The translations under genes were made by a program, and so were the position numbers. The notes beneath the pieces are model-generated. The model ran no database searches, was not told where the DNA came from, and worked only from the letters and a program-made list of their open reading frames with translations. Of a stretch of DNA of 64,000 nt, positions 40,601-53,100 are shown in pieces; within the stretch, counting starts at the first letter, position 1; each line of letters opens with the position of its first letter. The DNA is taken from positions 5,585,001 through 5,649,000 of the forward strand of contig OX387205.1 in the NCBI GenBank assembly GCA_947561715.1, given 5' to 3'. The DNA is from Ascidia mentula. Its lineage: Eukaryota > Chordata > Ascidiacea > Phlebobranchia > Ascidiidae.

Positions 40601-41228
40601 GAACCATTAGCAGCAGAATCAAGCAACGTACTGATCCTGTGTGTTCGGTGAAGTGACGTGTTGGATTACGTCACTAACACGTAATTGACTATGTTTTGCA
40701 ATTTGCGACAACTCTGTGGCAAGTTGGATTTGGAAGAATTTGAATCTTTGTCGTGTGTTTGTGCAAAAGGGGAGTTTTACCTGAAGGCAGTTCGCAGGTA
40801 CGTAGAATTTATTGAGTTTTGTCGTTTTAATTTTAGTCTATGATTGGCCGCACAAAGTTGGGGAACTTTGGGAAGCAATTTACATGACGTAATAAGAAAC
40901 GTTTGATGCGTTTGATAACAAATATATTCAACACGCTAAGAAAACAGAGTCGAATTCGTGCAGGGATGTCACGTGATCACCAAACTGGCTACAGATTTTA
41001 AAAGTTGCATTAAGCCGTGACGATTGATGCACAATATCAGAGAATGCTTAGTAAGGCAGCCAAAATAATTGGTTGTCAATATATATACCCCCATATTTTA
41101 CAATGTAATAGCTCACTTATCCTCTTATTACGGATTATTGCGCAAGGCGTAACAAACCACAACCGGTTTATGTAAAATTAAGACCCCTCATGTGCATTAC
41201 TTATATGCTTATTTTTGCGCACATAAAG
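25641..41228. other. Gene-poor interval between the two genes, left part
   Basis: No recognisable exon series. GC-richer patches lie at about 27900-28200 and 29320-29620; the latter contains a palindromic CRE TGACGTCA at 29597-29604. Another TGACGTCA is at 37104-37111. The 48-codon signal-peptide ORF lies at 35083-35229. The patches could be enhancers, promoters or unseen small exons. Confidence 0.5.
35083..35229 (-). CDS. Unassigned small ORF with signal-peptide-like start (48 aa)
   Basis: The minus strand from 35229 reads MKRN, then the hydrophobic core LHLLTSLLWLVLALTAIL, a small-residue/polar stretch (QTAQC) and a short tail HAAIIMRNGSNC, ending with a stop at 35083. The layout is that of a secretory signal peptide with a likely cut near residue 27. 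The tail has two more cysteines and an NGS sequon. No family is recognised. It may be a first exon, a small secreted peptide, or chance; an in-frame Met lies farther upstream. Confidence 0.2.
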   Translation of the reverse strand: MKRNLHLLTSLLWLVLALTAILQTAQCGFHAAIIMRNGSNCRLTLCLL

Positions 41229-41270
41229 ATCATTGGTTGGCGGTCAAATATCATTGGTTGCCGGTCAAAT
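41229..41270. repeat. Two-copy 21-base tandem repeat
   Basis: Two adjacent 21-base units (41229-41249 and 41250-41270) start ATCATTGGTTG and differ at one base. A degraded third start (atcttcggtcg) follows. Confidence 0.8.
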
Positions 41271-41337
41271 ATCTTCGGTCGTCGATAATATGTATGGCGG
41301 AGCTATAATGTTTCGTTAAGCATTAAACTATGGACAG

Positions 41338-41400
41338 TAGAACCGGAATGCCCGAGATCGTGAGTTCAAATCTCACCGGGAGCGTTCACCCTCCTGCTTG
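41338..41400 (+). mobile_element. tRNA-derived SINE-like relic
   Basis: A T-arm-like hairpin, GTGAG-TTCAAAT-CTCAC (41360-41376), matches the tRNA B box and is followed by CACCGGGAG. No matching 5' acceptor strand or anticodon arm can be folded upstream, so this is not an intact tRNA gene. A similar but worn segment lies at 42345-42420. Confidence 0.4.
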
Positions 41401-42344
41401 TAACAAAAAAGTGGCTTCGAGACCATTAAAGTATTTTTAATGTTGATTTCTATTTACTGAAGTTGAGTGGAGTCGTTTGCAGACACTCCACCAATGCACT
41501 CCCGCCGCGCACCATACATCTCTCATCCGCACCACGTCACTCCCCTCCTACGTCATCAGCCCGCCACCCTCGCCGACAGTTACCTTCGACCTCGAGCGTG
41601 CCACCTTGTGGCCACATCCCCTTTACAAACGTTGAGGTAAGTTGGGTTTCTTTATGATAAACTGTCTTCAAAGCATTGTTTGAACTTTTTGGATAATTCT
41701 GCTTTGCCTGCAAGACTTCCGCAACACCGCGTGCTCAATAAAGCGAAACACGTTTAAATCTCTTCTGCAGCATCGTCACGCGTGACTGCGCACTCGGAAT
41801 TCGTTTTCGTGGGCAATCTTTGACCTGTTTCAACCTATTAAATAGGAGCCACTTCGATTTAAACACCTTCGTTTAAAGTACTAAGCTGTCATGCGTAATA
41901 CAGTACTGTTTTATCCAAAAGTTATTTGATCAAAAGCAGATTTCACAAAAAAAAATATCGCGATAAACTTAAACTGTGCTTTTATATTTGGAGATTTGCG
42001 AATTTGAGGTTCGTCTACGCAACAAGCATTGCCGGGGGCACTGAAAAGCACGTGTTGCCTCACCACAACCGAACACACGCTGCATTTTTATTTTCATGGG
42101 AAGGCGAAATGTATTTATACATTGCTATCAAAAACACGCAGAATTAATTGCACGCTAAAACAAAGTTCAGCGTAGACTAGGTGCTTTTGTGTTGTGGGAG
42201 TTTGTGTTGTTTATGTGAACAACATCCGCCTTAAGATACATTCGTAGACTCAACAATCGTAAAGTGTTTGCATGGCCGTTGTTTAAAACAAACGATGGCG
42301 TTATCGCATCACAAATAGGTCAAATATGGGTTGACCCTAGAAGA

Positions 42345-42420
42345 GAAAGGTTAGGGGCTCACATTTCATTGCAATCCACCGGGAGTGCCAGAGCTCCACC
42401 AGGCGTCATTCTCCCTCTTT
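42345..42420 (+). mobile_element. Worn SINE-like relic
   Basis: It shares CACCGGGAG (42377-42385) and a following CATTCTCCCTC tract with the relic at 41338-41400. The B-box region is degraded. The call rests on this partial resemblance only. Confidence 0.25.
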
Positions 42421-42426
42421 AGAATG

Positions 42427-42453
42427 TGACGTAATCGCCCAGCGATGACGTAA
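42427..42453 (+). promoter_or_regulatory. Paired CRE/ATF-like TGACGTAA sites
   Basis: TGACGTAA occurs at 42427-42434 and 42446-42453, 19 bases apart (about two helical turns), in a GC-richer patch (about 42395-42520) of an AT-rich region. TGACGTAA is a known CREB/ATF variant site. That it acts as an enhancer or promoter is inferred. Confidence 0.3.
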
Positions 42454-42520
42454 GACCCGGCCCGGCTTTCGCGATACCGGCTACATCAGCAATGATGCGT
42501 GGCGGCGAATTTTTTGAAGC

Positions 42521-45500
42521 ATGACGTTGCAGGTGCGTCTTGTTTCATGTGGGTTCATTTATAAGTTGGAATATATTGTTTCGGACGACGCTATATACCG
42601 TTTCACAACAACCGAAGTCGTAGAAGCTGCACAGACGCGTTGTTGGGTTCCGGAATTTTGTCCAAAGTCGTTCTAAGGACGGGAACGCCGTACTTACATC
42701 CCCAACTGGATAAGTGGGTTCATATAGACCATGCTTTCTCCAGATTGTCGTTTTGATCAACAGCATGTAGAAATTGCGGGTGTGTTTGATAAGGCAGAAA
42801 GATATTGTTTGATTAACACATAAAATTGTTGTGACTTCTTTTCCAATGAAAATCACGTTCTGTGTTTGTTTAGCCATAAAACACGGGTATGTAAGACAAT
42901 TACGTGTATTTTCCAACATTTAAGAAAGCGTGAAGGGCAAATTAGTTTATGGGTTTCGTCGAAAGCTTTTCTGGAATCCACAGTAAGCTTACTGAGGCGA
43001 ACAGAGTGCATTAGGCTTTCAATAGGGCGGAAAGGGTTAATATTGACCAAACACAAATTTTCGAGCAAAAGTGAAAAAAGTTAATTCTTAGTCAACACTC
43101 TCTCTTCGTTCACGAATTGTCTTCCCGTTGTCGTTTTAGAAGGTTACACAAGACTAATGTTTTGCGAAACTATATAATGAAAACATAAAGATGAACACGA
43201 AAATTTCACAACAAATGAAATATGAAGAAATTGAAATTGTGGAAAACATAAATGTTAAACAACGAAAACAACAATTAAACAAACCAAGTACTTGAAATTA
43301 CGCATGAGTACAGGATTCTTATGGTGGCATCGTTGACAATATATGCAATTTTATTCTTAGCATAATCCTATCTTATACATGTTGACATTTGCAAAGAGGA
43401 ATTGATGTTTTACTAAATATATTAACAAATATTTTTTTAATTGGTTGTGTGCAGCATATGTTTCCCATATGTAACTGCGACAGCCTAAAAATTACGAAAT
43501 CTTCCCAAACCGGATGAACCTGCAATAACGAAGTAAATAAGCCGTACAAATTCGCCACGAATGTGTTGCAACGACGGCTTACAAGATTAACCTGCTAATA
43601 CCAGAACATCGACCATCTATGACCTGTACTTCCACTGACCCACTGGCGATTTGGGCGGGAGCCAGTTTAAGCCAGTGTACAGATTGGCTTTTCATGATAG
43701 TGGAGAGGAATCTTATCTTATTTGACCTGGTCTTAGCTCTGGAAATAGTGATGATGGATTGTGATGATGTGTGTTCACCGGTATGTTGGTCTGCAGGTTG
43801 GGATGGGAGTTAGGTTGACATTTCGAAATTTATTTTATCAGGACGTCACGACTTTGGGGAAATAATTCCGCCAAACTCGCTTGCGTTCACCAAACACCAA
43901 GCAATGTTAAAAAATGTTGATAGAACAACATAATTAAGCAACCTCATATATAAATAAATTCCTATACAGCAATCAGCATTTTTACGCGTAGATTAAAAAA
44001 ATACGCATTCATGTTTCCAATATCTTTAACCCTATTATAATATTTGCGAAAAGAGTCATCATCCTAAAAAAAATGACAACGTGAAGATTGACGAAATTCT
44101 AACCACAACGCAACAGGGAATTTCAAGTGGAAAGATAACGTAGTCGACCCTCGAGGCCCCTTCGCCATCGGTTGTAATTGTATCCTGTCACATAAACACA
44201 AACCCTGCATATCGTTGCAACTTGCAGTGAGCATAGCAAGCAAAATACAAAAATCATTTGACCACAGAGACCGCCACTTAAAATGTCTGTGTGAGACCGT
44301 CTTGGTTTTTAAATGTTGAAGTGCTCAAGATATCTGTCAACACTTCGCGTTCGAAGCGATGGTAACTGGATTTGTCTATTCATTGTGAAGCCACAAGCAC
44401 TTGTTATTTGCAGTGTAAGTAATAGGACTCCTTGAAGGTCGGAAAACAAATGTCGAATCCTAAATAACGTCATACAGTCAAAAATAGTCGGCTTACAGTC
44501 AACCTTGATATGGACTAGTTACAACCGGTCGCCACGGGATTTTGTGTTTCATGAAACTCTATTAATATGCGCACTTTATTTTAGCGAGGAATGGCCAGTG
44601 CTCTTAGAACTAACGCAAGTTTGTATGTCAGTGTAATGGAAGGCATTTAAAACGCGATGGTACTGCCGGCGATATTGATATTTGATACTTCTGGACATCT
44701 GGGCATTATTATTACCGACGCATACATGCCATAGTCGCGTTGCCCATCTACGTACCAAAATAGTACATGAACTTTCCTGCAATGTTGCCAACAGAAAAGA
44801 GCAACGTTCGTACCCAAAATTTTGAAACAGTCAGTTGCATAAAGATGTATTCTGTCTCTCTTCTCTTGACTTCACGTGAATGTTGCAAAACATGTTGCCT
44901 TTGCAACCCTGTAGTTTTCAACACTTGAATTTCACCTTGCTTTTCGCTCAAAGTTTACTTTGTCAATAACATAGACCAATTATGACGTCAAAAGGAATCG
45001 CATCGGGGCGTGTAAATGCATCTATGACAACACACAGCGCTTTGTCATAGCAGTTGTTCCACCAAATAAGAGGTCGCTGGCCGAAGATTAGAGGTTGACT
45101 CTCCGAAACATCTGTTCATAGCCTGCTGGTGTTGCAGGTTTGCACAATGCCGCCTTTTGTCGTTGTTTTGTCCCGAGATAACAGCTCGTTTCCGCTGGCG
45201 GGATTGGGTGCAGACTGTGCGCGTGTTCACGTTTCTTGGCAATTTCATTCTCCGTAAAGACCAGTTGAACCTTTACGTTTTAATGCATATTCAAGACAAA
45301 AACCTACGACATTTGCCCATATGATTATCGTAATTCTACTTTTTTAAATTTGCTAAAAATGACGTCATGGACTACTGGTTGTTGTTGTTTTCTTAACATA
45401 TGTAAGAAACTGCTTAGCAGATGTACAGCATGTGTACATATCAAATGCTGACTCTACAAATTTGACAAATATGAATTACTATTCAAGCAGCTTCAAATAT

Positions 45501-47187
45501 ATCACACTTTACTTTCAATATCAACTTCTAAAGCGCCGACCCCAAGTGTGAAAATTTTTCGCCAAGTCGAATCCATTTCACCACGTCTTTTCACCTGGGA
45601 TACGTGAAACACCGCCTGGGCCAAGAGACAAAGCGCTCCCTTGTTCGTCTCCACTTGCCAGCCACCGCACTCGTTGGCAGCGTGGGAATACTTGTGACAG
45701 AAGCTTTGCAATGGGTAACTTAACCCAACTCTCAAACTGCTTCGTCGCCTGGCAAAATAACGGAGCAATGCACTTTCAACTGTTGGGTGAGATGGGTGAG
45801 GAATCACCCCGACGGAACGCCGGGGGCATGTAAGACTGTGCGTTGTCTTTGAAGTAATCGTAAAGGGTCGTTGCGCTTGGTAGCGAGTGTAAAACATCTT
45901 GGAAAACCTGATCTCAACGGAAACGTTTTGCTGTGTACAAAGAAAATTTTTTTTTTAAATCGTGTGCAAATTGTAGAATCCCAACGCGAAATCACATATT
46001 AATTATAATGGTGGATACGTAACCCGACAAACAGAAATTCCGAGACTTTTTGCTATCATTGCTTACATTTCGCATAAAATTTGCTCATATTCTTTGTCGA
46101 GACTTAATGGCTTCCATCCATCCATCACCAAGATGATTAATCCGATATATTTATTCATATTCCGGTGTTCACATGGAGCCAAACCGCAGTCCGCCTGAAC
46201 GCCACGAGACCCCGCACAGCCGAAGGTCACCAATCGTGGCATCAGTGACTTGTTCAGGAAGTCTTTGGCGGGCGCGTGAACATCACAAACCCACATTGGG
46301 AAGAAAGAGTATATAGGATCGCGAAGAACCGGAAAAACTTCGTGATTCGGGTATCTGGTCAAGAGGATTATAGGACAAAGGAGCCTCAAATGGCTACGAG
46401 GGCTGCGCGCGTGCTTATCAAAGGATTGCGTTCCGCGCTCCCTAATTTGAGCAATTGCCATGCTGCGGCGGGGGGCGTGTGATGCAACGAGGTGTTGGTA
46501 AAGTCCAAACATTTACGGGTTCGTGAACTGTCGTCGCGATCTATATCATGGCTGTTGGATTGCTTGGCTTCTGTTTTGTCATCAATACTTGCCTGCAGAA
46601 GGCCGAAGCCGTTTCCTGTCGACCAAGAATCATGCGTATTGAGACGTTGAGGTAGAAATAATTGCTAGTTTTTACTATCGCGATAGCGACATGATGCTAT
46701 ATTTGTGTGGGGTTTTATTTCTTAATATGAGATACGGTTTTTAGTCGAGGTAAAGAAACAAGCAGGTGGTTTTGAATGTAAGAAAACTCTAAGGTATTTT
46801 CTTGCTAAATCGCTCTGTTGTAAAGCAGTTTTGAAAAATAAAAAATATTACAGGCGACATGGAAACGTTTATTTCCGTAGGCTAAATCAGTCACCGTTCT
46901 TACTCAAGACAGTTATATTTCGCTAAATTTGAGCAACGTCGGTGTCTCTTTCGAATAGAATCCAGCATGCACTATTAAAAAGTTCATATCAGGTTGATAC
47001 TAAACACTGTATAATTCTGCGAACTGCAGACTGTATAATTATTTCTTGCAACGCTGCTTGGAAACACAAAGCGACGAAATCTTGTCCGAGCGACTGTAAT
47101 CCTGTAAACAATACCACTGACCAGCTTGGTCAACGAACTTTGGTGTTGCATTAGGTTGGGTTTTGGCCAAATCAAAAGGAAATTATT
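42521..47187. other. Region upstream of the collagen gene
   Basis: TGACGTCA occurs at 44983-44990 and 45360-45367. A GC-richer stretch at about 45500-46500 carries overlapping open frames on both strands (minus 45502-45897 and 46063-46512; plus 46276-46482), none with a domain I recognise. The promoter of the collagen probably lies in the last 1-2 kb. No TATA box is clear. Confidence 0.45.
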
Positions 47188-50100
47188 ATGCGACGGGCAT
47201 TCGGCCAGGTTCAGTTTAACTCTTTAAAGCAGATTTATTTTTACAGATTCGCCACTTTTCTGTTTGCCTTCGTGTTATTGCCTGCGCCCACGTTACAACG
47301 CCCACAAGGTAAGAAGCATTCGTTTTTAAATACTTTTCAATGGAAGCCAATCCTTGCTTCAAAACACAAACATTTCTTTTAATTTCCGTTTGGGGCAGCA
47401 GAAAAAGTCTTTGGACAACGTCTGCTGCAATTGTATAGAATAACTTTACTAAAAGCACTCAGTCCAAGTATTGGTGCATGGTGTCCGATTGAATTGTTTG
47501 CTCGGCAACACATATGTGTTGTTCGAGTACAACAAGAAGGGGGCCTAGTTTTTCCACTTAAAACTGCTTTTTATTTAGTGGAAAATGGGTTTGGTTTGAT
47601 TGGAAGATTAGATTAACCAATTTAAGTTTCTAATTACGTTACCAATAAAGAAAACGTTTATTTTGTAATGGCGCCACCTTGCGGTTAAATATTCAATCAT
47701 TGTATACCACCTTTGGTCGCACTAGGTTTGTGCAGAAATATTTGCGAGCGTGCTTGCAAGCAGAAATTTAACACATTTAAGAGATATAAGTTTTGTTTTG
47801 GATCGATTCCAATAACAAACCAGTAACGATCTTAAAAGCAGTGTTCCTGTAAGTCGACGGTAAATGCATGCTTTGTTACATACGTACCTCTTTCGGAAAC
47901 CAATTTCCAGCCTTTGCCCAAAGGTCGAACGGGTTTTTGGCTCTAATTGACTGAGTCAACGCATTACTTAGTATTGTTGCTAGTTTCCATGGCGAGAAGT
48001 TGCCCCAGTAGTGACTTGTTTGCTTTCAAAACCCACTCAACATTTCTAACAATTGGGAAGTGTTATGTCTAAATTTCTGGTGAAGCAACTTGTCAAACTT
48101 CGTGATGTAAATTTTCGTCATTGTTCTTTTTGCAAAAGAAGAATCAACGTCATTTGCAAAAGAAATTTTTTAGTCCTAGAATCACATTTTGCAAAAGAAT
48201 ATCACAAAAGCCACGTGGATTACAAAAGCTGAATCTTTGCAACAGAACACTAACCGCCGATCGCATGGTATCCTGCCGCGAAATACGTCACACAGCACGA
48301 GAAATTTCAATAAACGCAAAGCTTTGCTGGTTGATGCTGAGCAGACGGTTTGCGGTATGCATGCCCTGTGTCAAAAGTAGAACCTCCCCGTGAAACGGAA
48401 TTTCGTTCTTATAAATATCTGCGCCGAATTTGTTTTCTCATTCAGTTGATAGGTAACTGCGGAACGCATCAGCGTGACTATTATTTTAGCAAAATGATGA
48501 ATGGCTTGAGTTTTTGTGCTGATACTGCAAAGGTTTGTGTCCATAATATACTGTGGATATCTGCTACAATTAAGAGTCATGACTTTCAGTGTAAATTAAG
48601 GTTTGAATGTTATTATTATTTCTGTACAGCTTTTACGTTTTTTATTAGATATGAATTTTTCAGTTTTATCAAATTTGCACTTTAAAGTTTCATGAAACCG
48701 ATCTTTTGTTCCTGTAAATATTCATGAATAGATTATTAAATTAAATTAATCAGTTGATTAATATTTTCTAGATTCAAATATTCTCCAACGCCTTCAGTTC
48801 TCCGATTCGCCTTCGTCTGTCCGCACCCCATTTTCCATCAATCAGTCAGTTTTCATACCACCCGGATTTCGTAACCTGATAAGGGTAGGTAGAAATTGAA
48901 CCGCGAAACTTCGTCAGTACATAAGTGTGTTTACGGCATTTGTTGAATCCGCAGCTAAATGTTGCACCACAACGGTTTCCATACTGTCGGTTAAGTTTCA
49001 CATTCACGTAGTTCGGTACAGCGTGACAAACTTGTGCCATAGCAGTAGCCGCAAAAGCCAAGCCCTAACCTACGACCGATATGTTTCAGCCTATCTGGCA
49101 AGTGTTCGATCCAGACGTCTTCAATTTTGTCGCCAATCCAGCGTCGGGTGGTGTCAAGCCTGAAGGAAAGCAGGCTTTGACTCTGCTTCTCTCATATCAA
49201 GCTCACAAACCATTACGGAAGTCTGTTTACTTATTTTCAATCCAAGATAGAAGAAAACGAATGCATTTTGCGGTGCAGGTAATTTCATTAACAGGGTTGA
49301 TATTTATATTATGTTTGACTAAAAACTGTCGGAAGATTTTTTTTCTTTTTTTAAAGGAGGAAATTAGAGAGAAAATATTGTTACTTTTATTCATATTAAT
49401 TTTAACTGGAACCAAACAATTCAGTATTTTTAAAAAAATGTCGTATATTCGTGACATTTTTGTTTGCTCCGTGTTTAAAAATCTGTCATAAAAAATGTTT
49501 GCGTGCAAAACGGATTAGTACGATCTACTTCAAAATATAAAAAGTAAGTAATTACTTGAAATAAAACAATCACTGATTAAATGGTTGAAAATATAGAGAA
49601 GGTGTGGCAAAATACGGGGCTCCCGAAAATCATTTTCCAAGTGTACAAAACCTTCGCACCTTTCATTGCCTTCCAGATATCTTCGAAGTATTTAATTATA
49701 ACGTCCCGCAAACGGCGACGTAAATTTCGTCTTGGAGATGCGGGAATCACACCACAAATACCCGGTGCATCAGACACATCCGGACCAACCAGGTTGGCTA
49801 TAATCGTTGCTGACGGATACATAGCTCTCATTCGGAGATGCAACTCGGTGGTCACGGTCCGTCGATTCTCGTCCCTTCGTCTACGTCACATGATCAAGCC
49901 GGGATTGACTTATCTGGTGTTGGGAAAGCCCCGAAAAAACACGCGTACCTTCGAAGTATGTTGTTAAGATTGTTTTCAAAACAAGAATTTCTCCACGTTT
50001 TTGCATGGCAACTGCAAGCATAAAGATGACTTTAAAAAAATTCATGTATTATACTTTGAACTTACTTTTATTTGACATTTATCCGTTATCCTGGTTCCCG

Positions 50101-53100
50101 TGCAAAATATAATTGTTGATAATTTACTTTGTCAGTTCGGGTTACAAACTTCCTTTTGTTTCAGGGAGTTTTGTGTGAACTAGTAGCTCGTCGCGGCAAA
50201 GTATCGGCCAGTGATTTGTGCACGCACGAATGGAAAAATTGTTCTTTTCCGGAAACGTGGCCCACAGCACTCCATAAAGTAAGAGCAATTTCCTAAATAT
50301 TCCCATTTTTTAGTTTTTCCATTATTTTACTTTGGCTGAAGTACGTGTTGCTCGCGCATTACCCTTGGCTGACATTATAATACACTTGAATATCCGACGA
50401 ACTGACCTTTCGGCACAATTAAACGTTGATTTTATTCTGATGTCGTTTCGCTTGTTACGTAATAGACAACAACTTCTTTTGAACCCAGGATATTGTCGGG
50501 CGATTGACTGATGTCACTAATCGTCCGCCACTTGTTGTGATTTGTCTTTCCGCGTTCTTTCGCCCGACCACGTGATGACGCAAGCGGTGTAAACGTGATC
50601 CTTTCTTGCGAGTTTCTTGTTATATACGTTAAAGTGCAGCATAATAACCCTGACGAAGCCTTGTTGTGTAACAGGCGAAACGTCCGTAGAATAAAATCAA
50701 AGTTTAATTGTGACGGAAGGTCAGTTCCTCAAAAATTACAATATGCCTCAACAGCAACAACAGCATCACAACTTTACAATAAATGCGCTATGATTTTTAT
50801 ATAATGTTGCTACTTCTCCATATACATATTGGTAAATATGCAAAAATCTTCCCTAAAAATGTCCATTACTTTTACTTAGAACGCAAATTACGCTGAGGAG
50901 GTGACAACAACAACCCAAGAAATCCCTTCAAACTCGATTAACTTGAAAAGTTCCAGACCCGACACTACGGCGCCTGTCTCCCCGCAAGACGCCAGGGTCA
51001 AGATTTCCACAACTGAACCTCCGATTACCCACAGTATGGTGATAAGCCAACTCCCGAGTAATGTTTTAGCGCCACCTCGAAGCCGTGACTCCACGGCGAT
51101 TGCCAATCGCCATGCGTCGCACGATTCTACTTCAGCATATCGCAGCCAATCAGCATACGACACGCGTTCGAATCAACCAATCACCTCAAGCAAAACCGAT
51201 ACCTCTTCAAGTGGAACTACGCGTACGTTCCTTCGTAAAGTATTGTGGCGTGCGGAAGCAGTAAGGACAGAAAACGCCGTTACTCGAACGTTTACGTCAA
51301 AAATCCCGCCTATTTCAATTCAGAACATTACCGGCGATAACCCTGAGAACGGAACCGCACAGACACTGTCCACTTTACAAAAGTATCACAGTGCACTATC
51401 GCACACGGCATCGCCAGCGACACCTAGCGACCAAGTCCCCACCGCGGAAGCCTATGCAAAGTCACGTCGTCTCTACAGCTCTGTAACGTCATCGCACAAA
51501 TTATCTCACAAAAACAGCACTTTAGGAGAAATTATAGAAAATACGCAAGTGACAACTCTATTAATGCGCACTTCACGTTCCACTGATGATGTGATAACTG
51601 CAAGAAGCGAAACTGTGACGTCATCAATGGACACAACAACTGTGCCGGAAAAGTTACTGAAATTATCCAAATCAAATCAATCTCATGATCGAATTGAAAC
51701 TGGTTCAAAATATATAAAGTAAGTAATTACTGACCGGGATATGTGTATTTGTTAGGTTTAACATTATGTTCTTTTCGTTTTAGAGTTCACGTATTCTTGT
51801 CGGATAGTCAACTTCACAACGTTATCAACGGAAGCTTAATTGATCTCAGAGTTTGTTCCCAAAAAGACGAAGATGTTTATTTTACGTGTGGCGTGATCGG
51901 TCCTAGAGGAGAGCGCGGACCCCCAGTAAGTTTTAATTCGTTGTTGTAAACGATATTGTTTCGGTAGATTATTTGATATGTTTTACATAGGGAAAGCCCG
52001 GCCCCCCTGGGTATGCAGGTTTTGAAGGAAGAGTCGGTCCCACGGTAAATTACTGTGAATATTATCACAATACAATTAAGGTTTAACACAATATCTTAAT
52101 GTTTCGTTGGTCAGGGCCCAAAGGGTTACAAAGGCCGGAAAGGTTTCCGAGGAGAACCAGGAATTCGGGGGTCCAAAGGACACCAAGCGGTGCCTCTTCT
52201 TGGACCAATTGGTCCCAAGGGTGCTAAGGTGAGGTAAAACTTACGTGTTTGATGACTAGTGTTGATATTTGTTGTGTTTGTGTCCAGGGTGACGTCGGTG
52301 AACCAGGGAAGGATGGTGAACAAGGGGAAAACGGCTTAAATGTAAGACTTTAAACTTCTGTACCACTTTGTAGACACAGAAAGGCACAGCAAATGATTTA
52401 CAATGTTTGCTTGCTTTTGTCAATGTTCATACTTTCCTTGCGAATCGGCATCGCCATTTTTGTTTTTTGCTTAAACCACCTAACATTCATGCAAATAAAC
52501 GCCGAAAACCGCGTTAAATCTACAAACTTCTTCGACCTTGAAAAGTGGTTTACTGTGTGTTTTGTTAATTGCAGGGAGAAAATGGGAGTCCCGGCTGGCC
52601 TGGTCCTCCTGGTTTGGTGGTAAGTTCGTATAAGTTGAAAATATTTACACCATGTCACTTGCAAATCAATCAACATTTATCTTTTATGTTTACAGGGTTT
52701 TCCGGGTTTAGTGGGACCTCCAGGAGAAGAAGGTGTTTCCGGCAGGCAGGTGCAGTATATATTAATGTTAGGAAAAAGACCAATACATAAAGTACAAAAA
52801 CGAATCTATTCACAAAAACAACAAACAAACAAAGTTGTTCGCAGCAATTGTTTAATTCGGTTTTGTTTATTTAACGTAGGGTGCTTCAGGAATTCCCGGC
52901 AGACGTGGACTCAGAGGCCTTCCGGTAAGAAATAAGAGATCGCACGTTAGCACCGAAATGTCTGAGACTCCCTGGCATAATATTAACTTAGCTGTATATT
53001 ATCTACACTTGTAGTAAGATCATTTAAGTAGTTTTAACTTTAACGTCTTCTCAGGGCGATAAAGGATTTGGTGGCAAGACTGGCGAAATCGGATACGTTG

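Larger units (their letters stand above)
47188..51925 (+). other. Collagen N-propeptide exons 1-7: signal peptide, TSPN domain, Ser/Thr-rich region
   Basis: Exons: 47188-47308 (signal peptide, FATFLFAFVLLPAP core), 48772-48884, 49090-49278, 49677-49955, 50165-50278 (TSPN), 50880-51718 (279-residue variable region), 51784-51925 (linker and first four G-X-Y triplets). TSPN landmarks are SNILQRLQFSD, the strands ALTLLLSYQ and SVYLFSIQD, RLAIIVADGYIALIRRC, LVLGKPRKNTRTFEGVLCEL and DLCTHEWKNC. Cysteines are C196, C238, C253 and C260, the same four as in vertebrate COL27A1. The variable region is Ser/Thr-rich with scattered Pro, probably O-glycosylated. Two further cysteines (C576, C587) sit just before the helix. 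Internal intron phases are 1,0,0,0,0,2,0. Confidence 0.88.

Noticed and set aside
41338-41400. Candidate tRNA gene
   Set aside because: Only the T-arm/B-box half is present, with no acceptor pairing or anticodon arm. Recorded as a SINE-like relic instead.
45502-46512. Long minus-strand frames of 131 and 149 codons
   Set aside because: No family recognised and no consistent splice chain found. Left as a place to look, not as a gene.
50888-51163. Minus-strand 91-codon frame
   Set aside because: Shadow of the Ser/Thr-rich collagen exon; the plus-strand frame is supported by phase, composition and splice sites.
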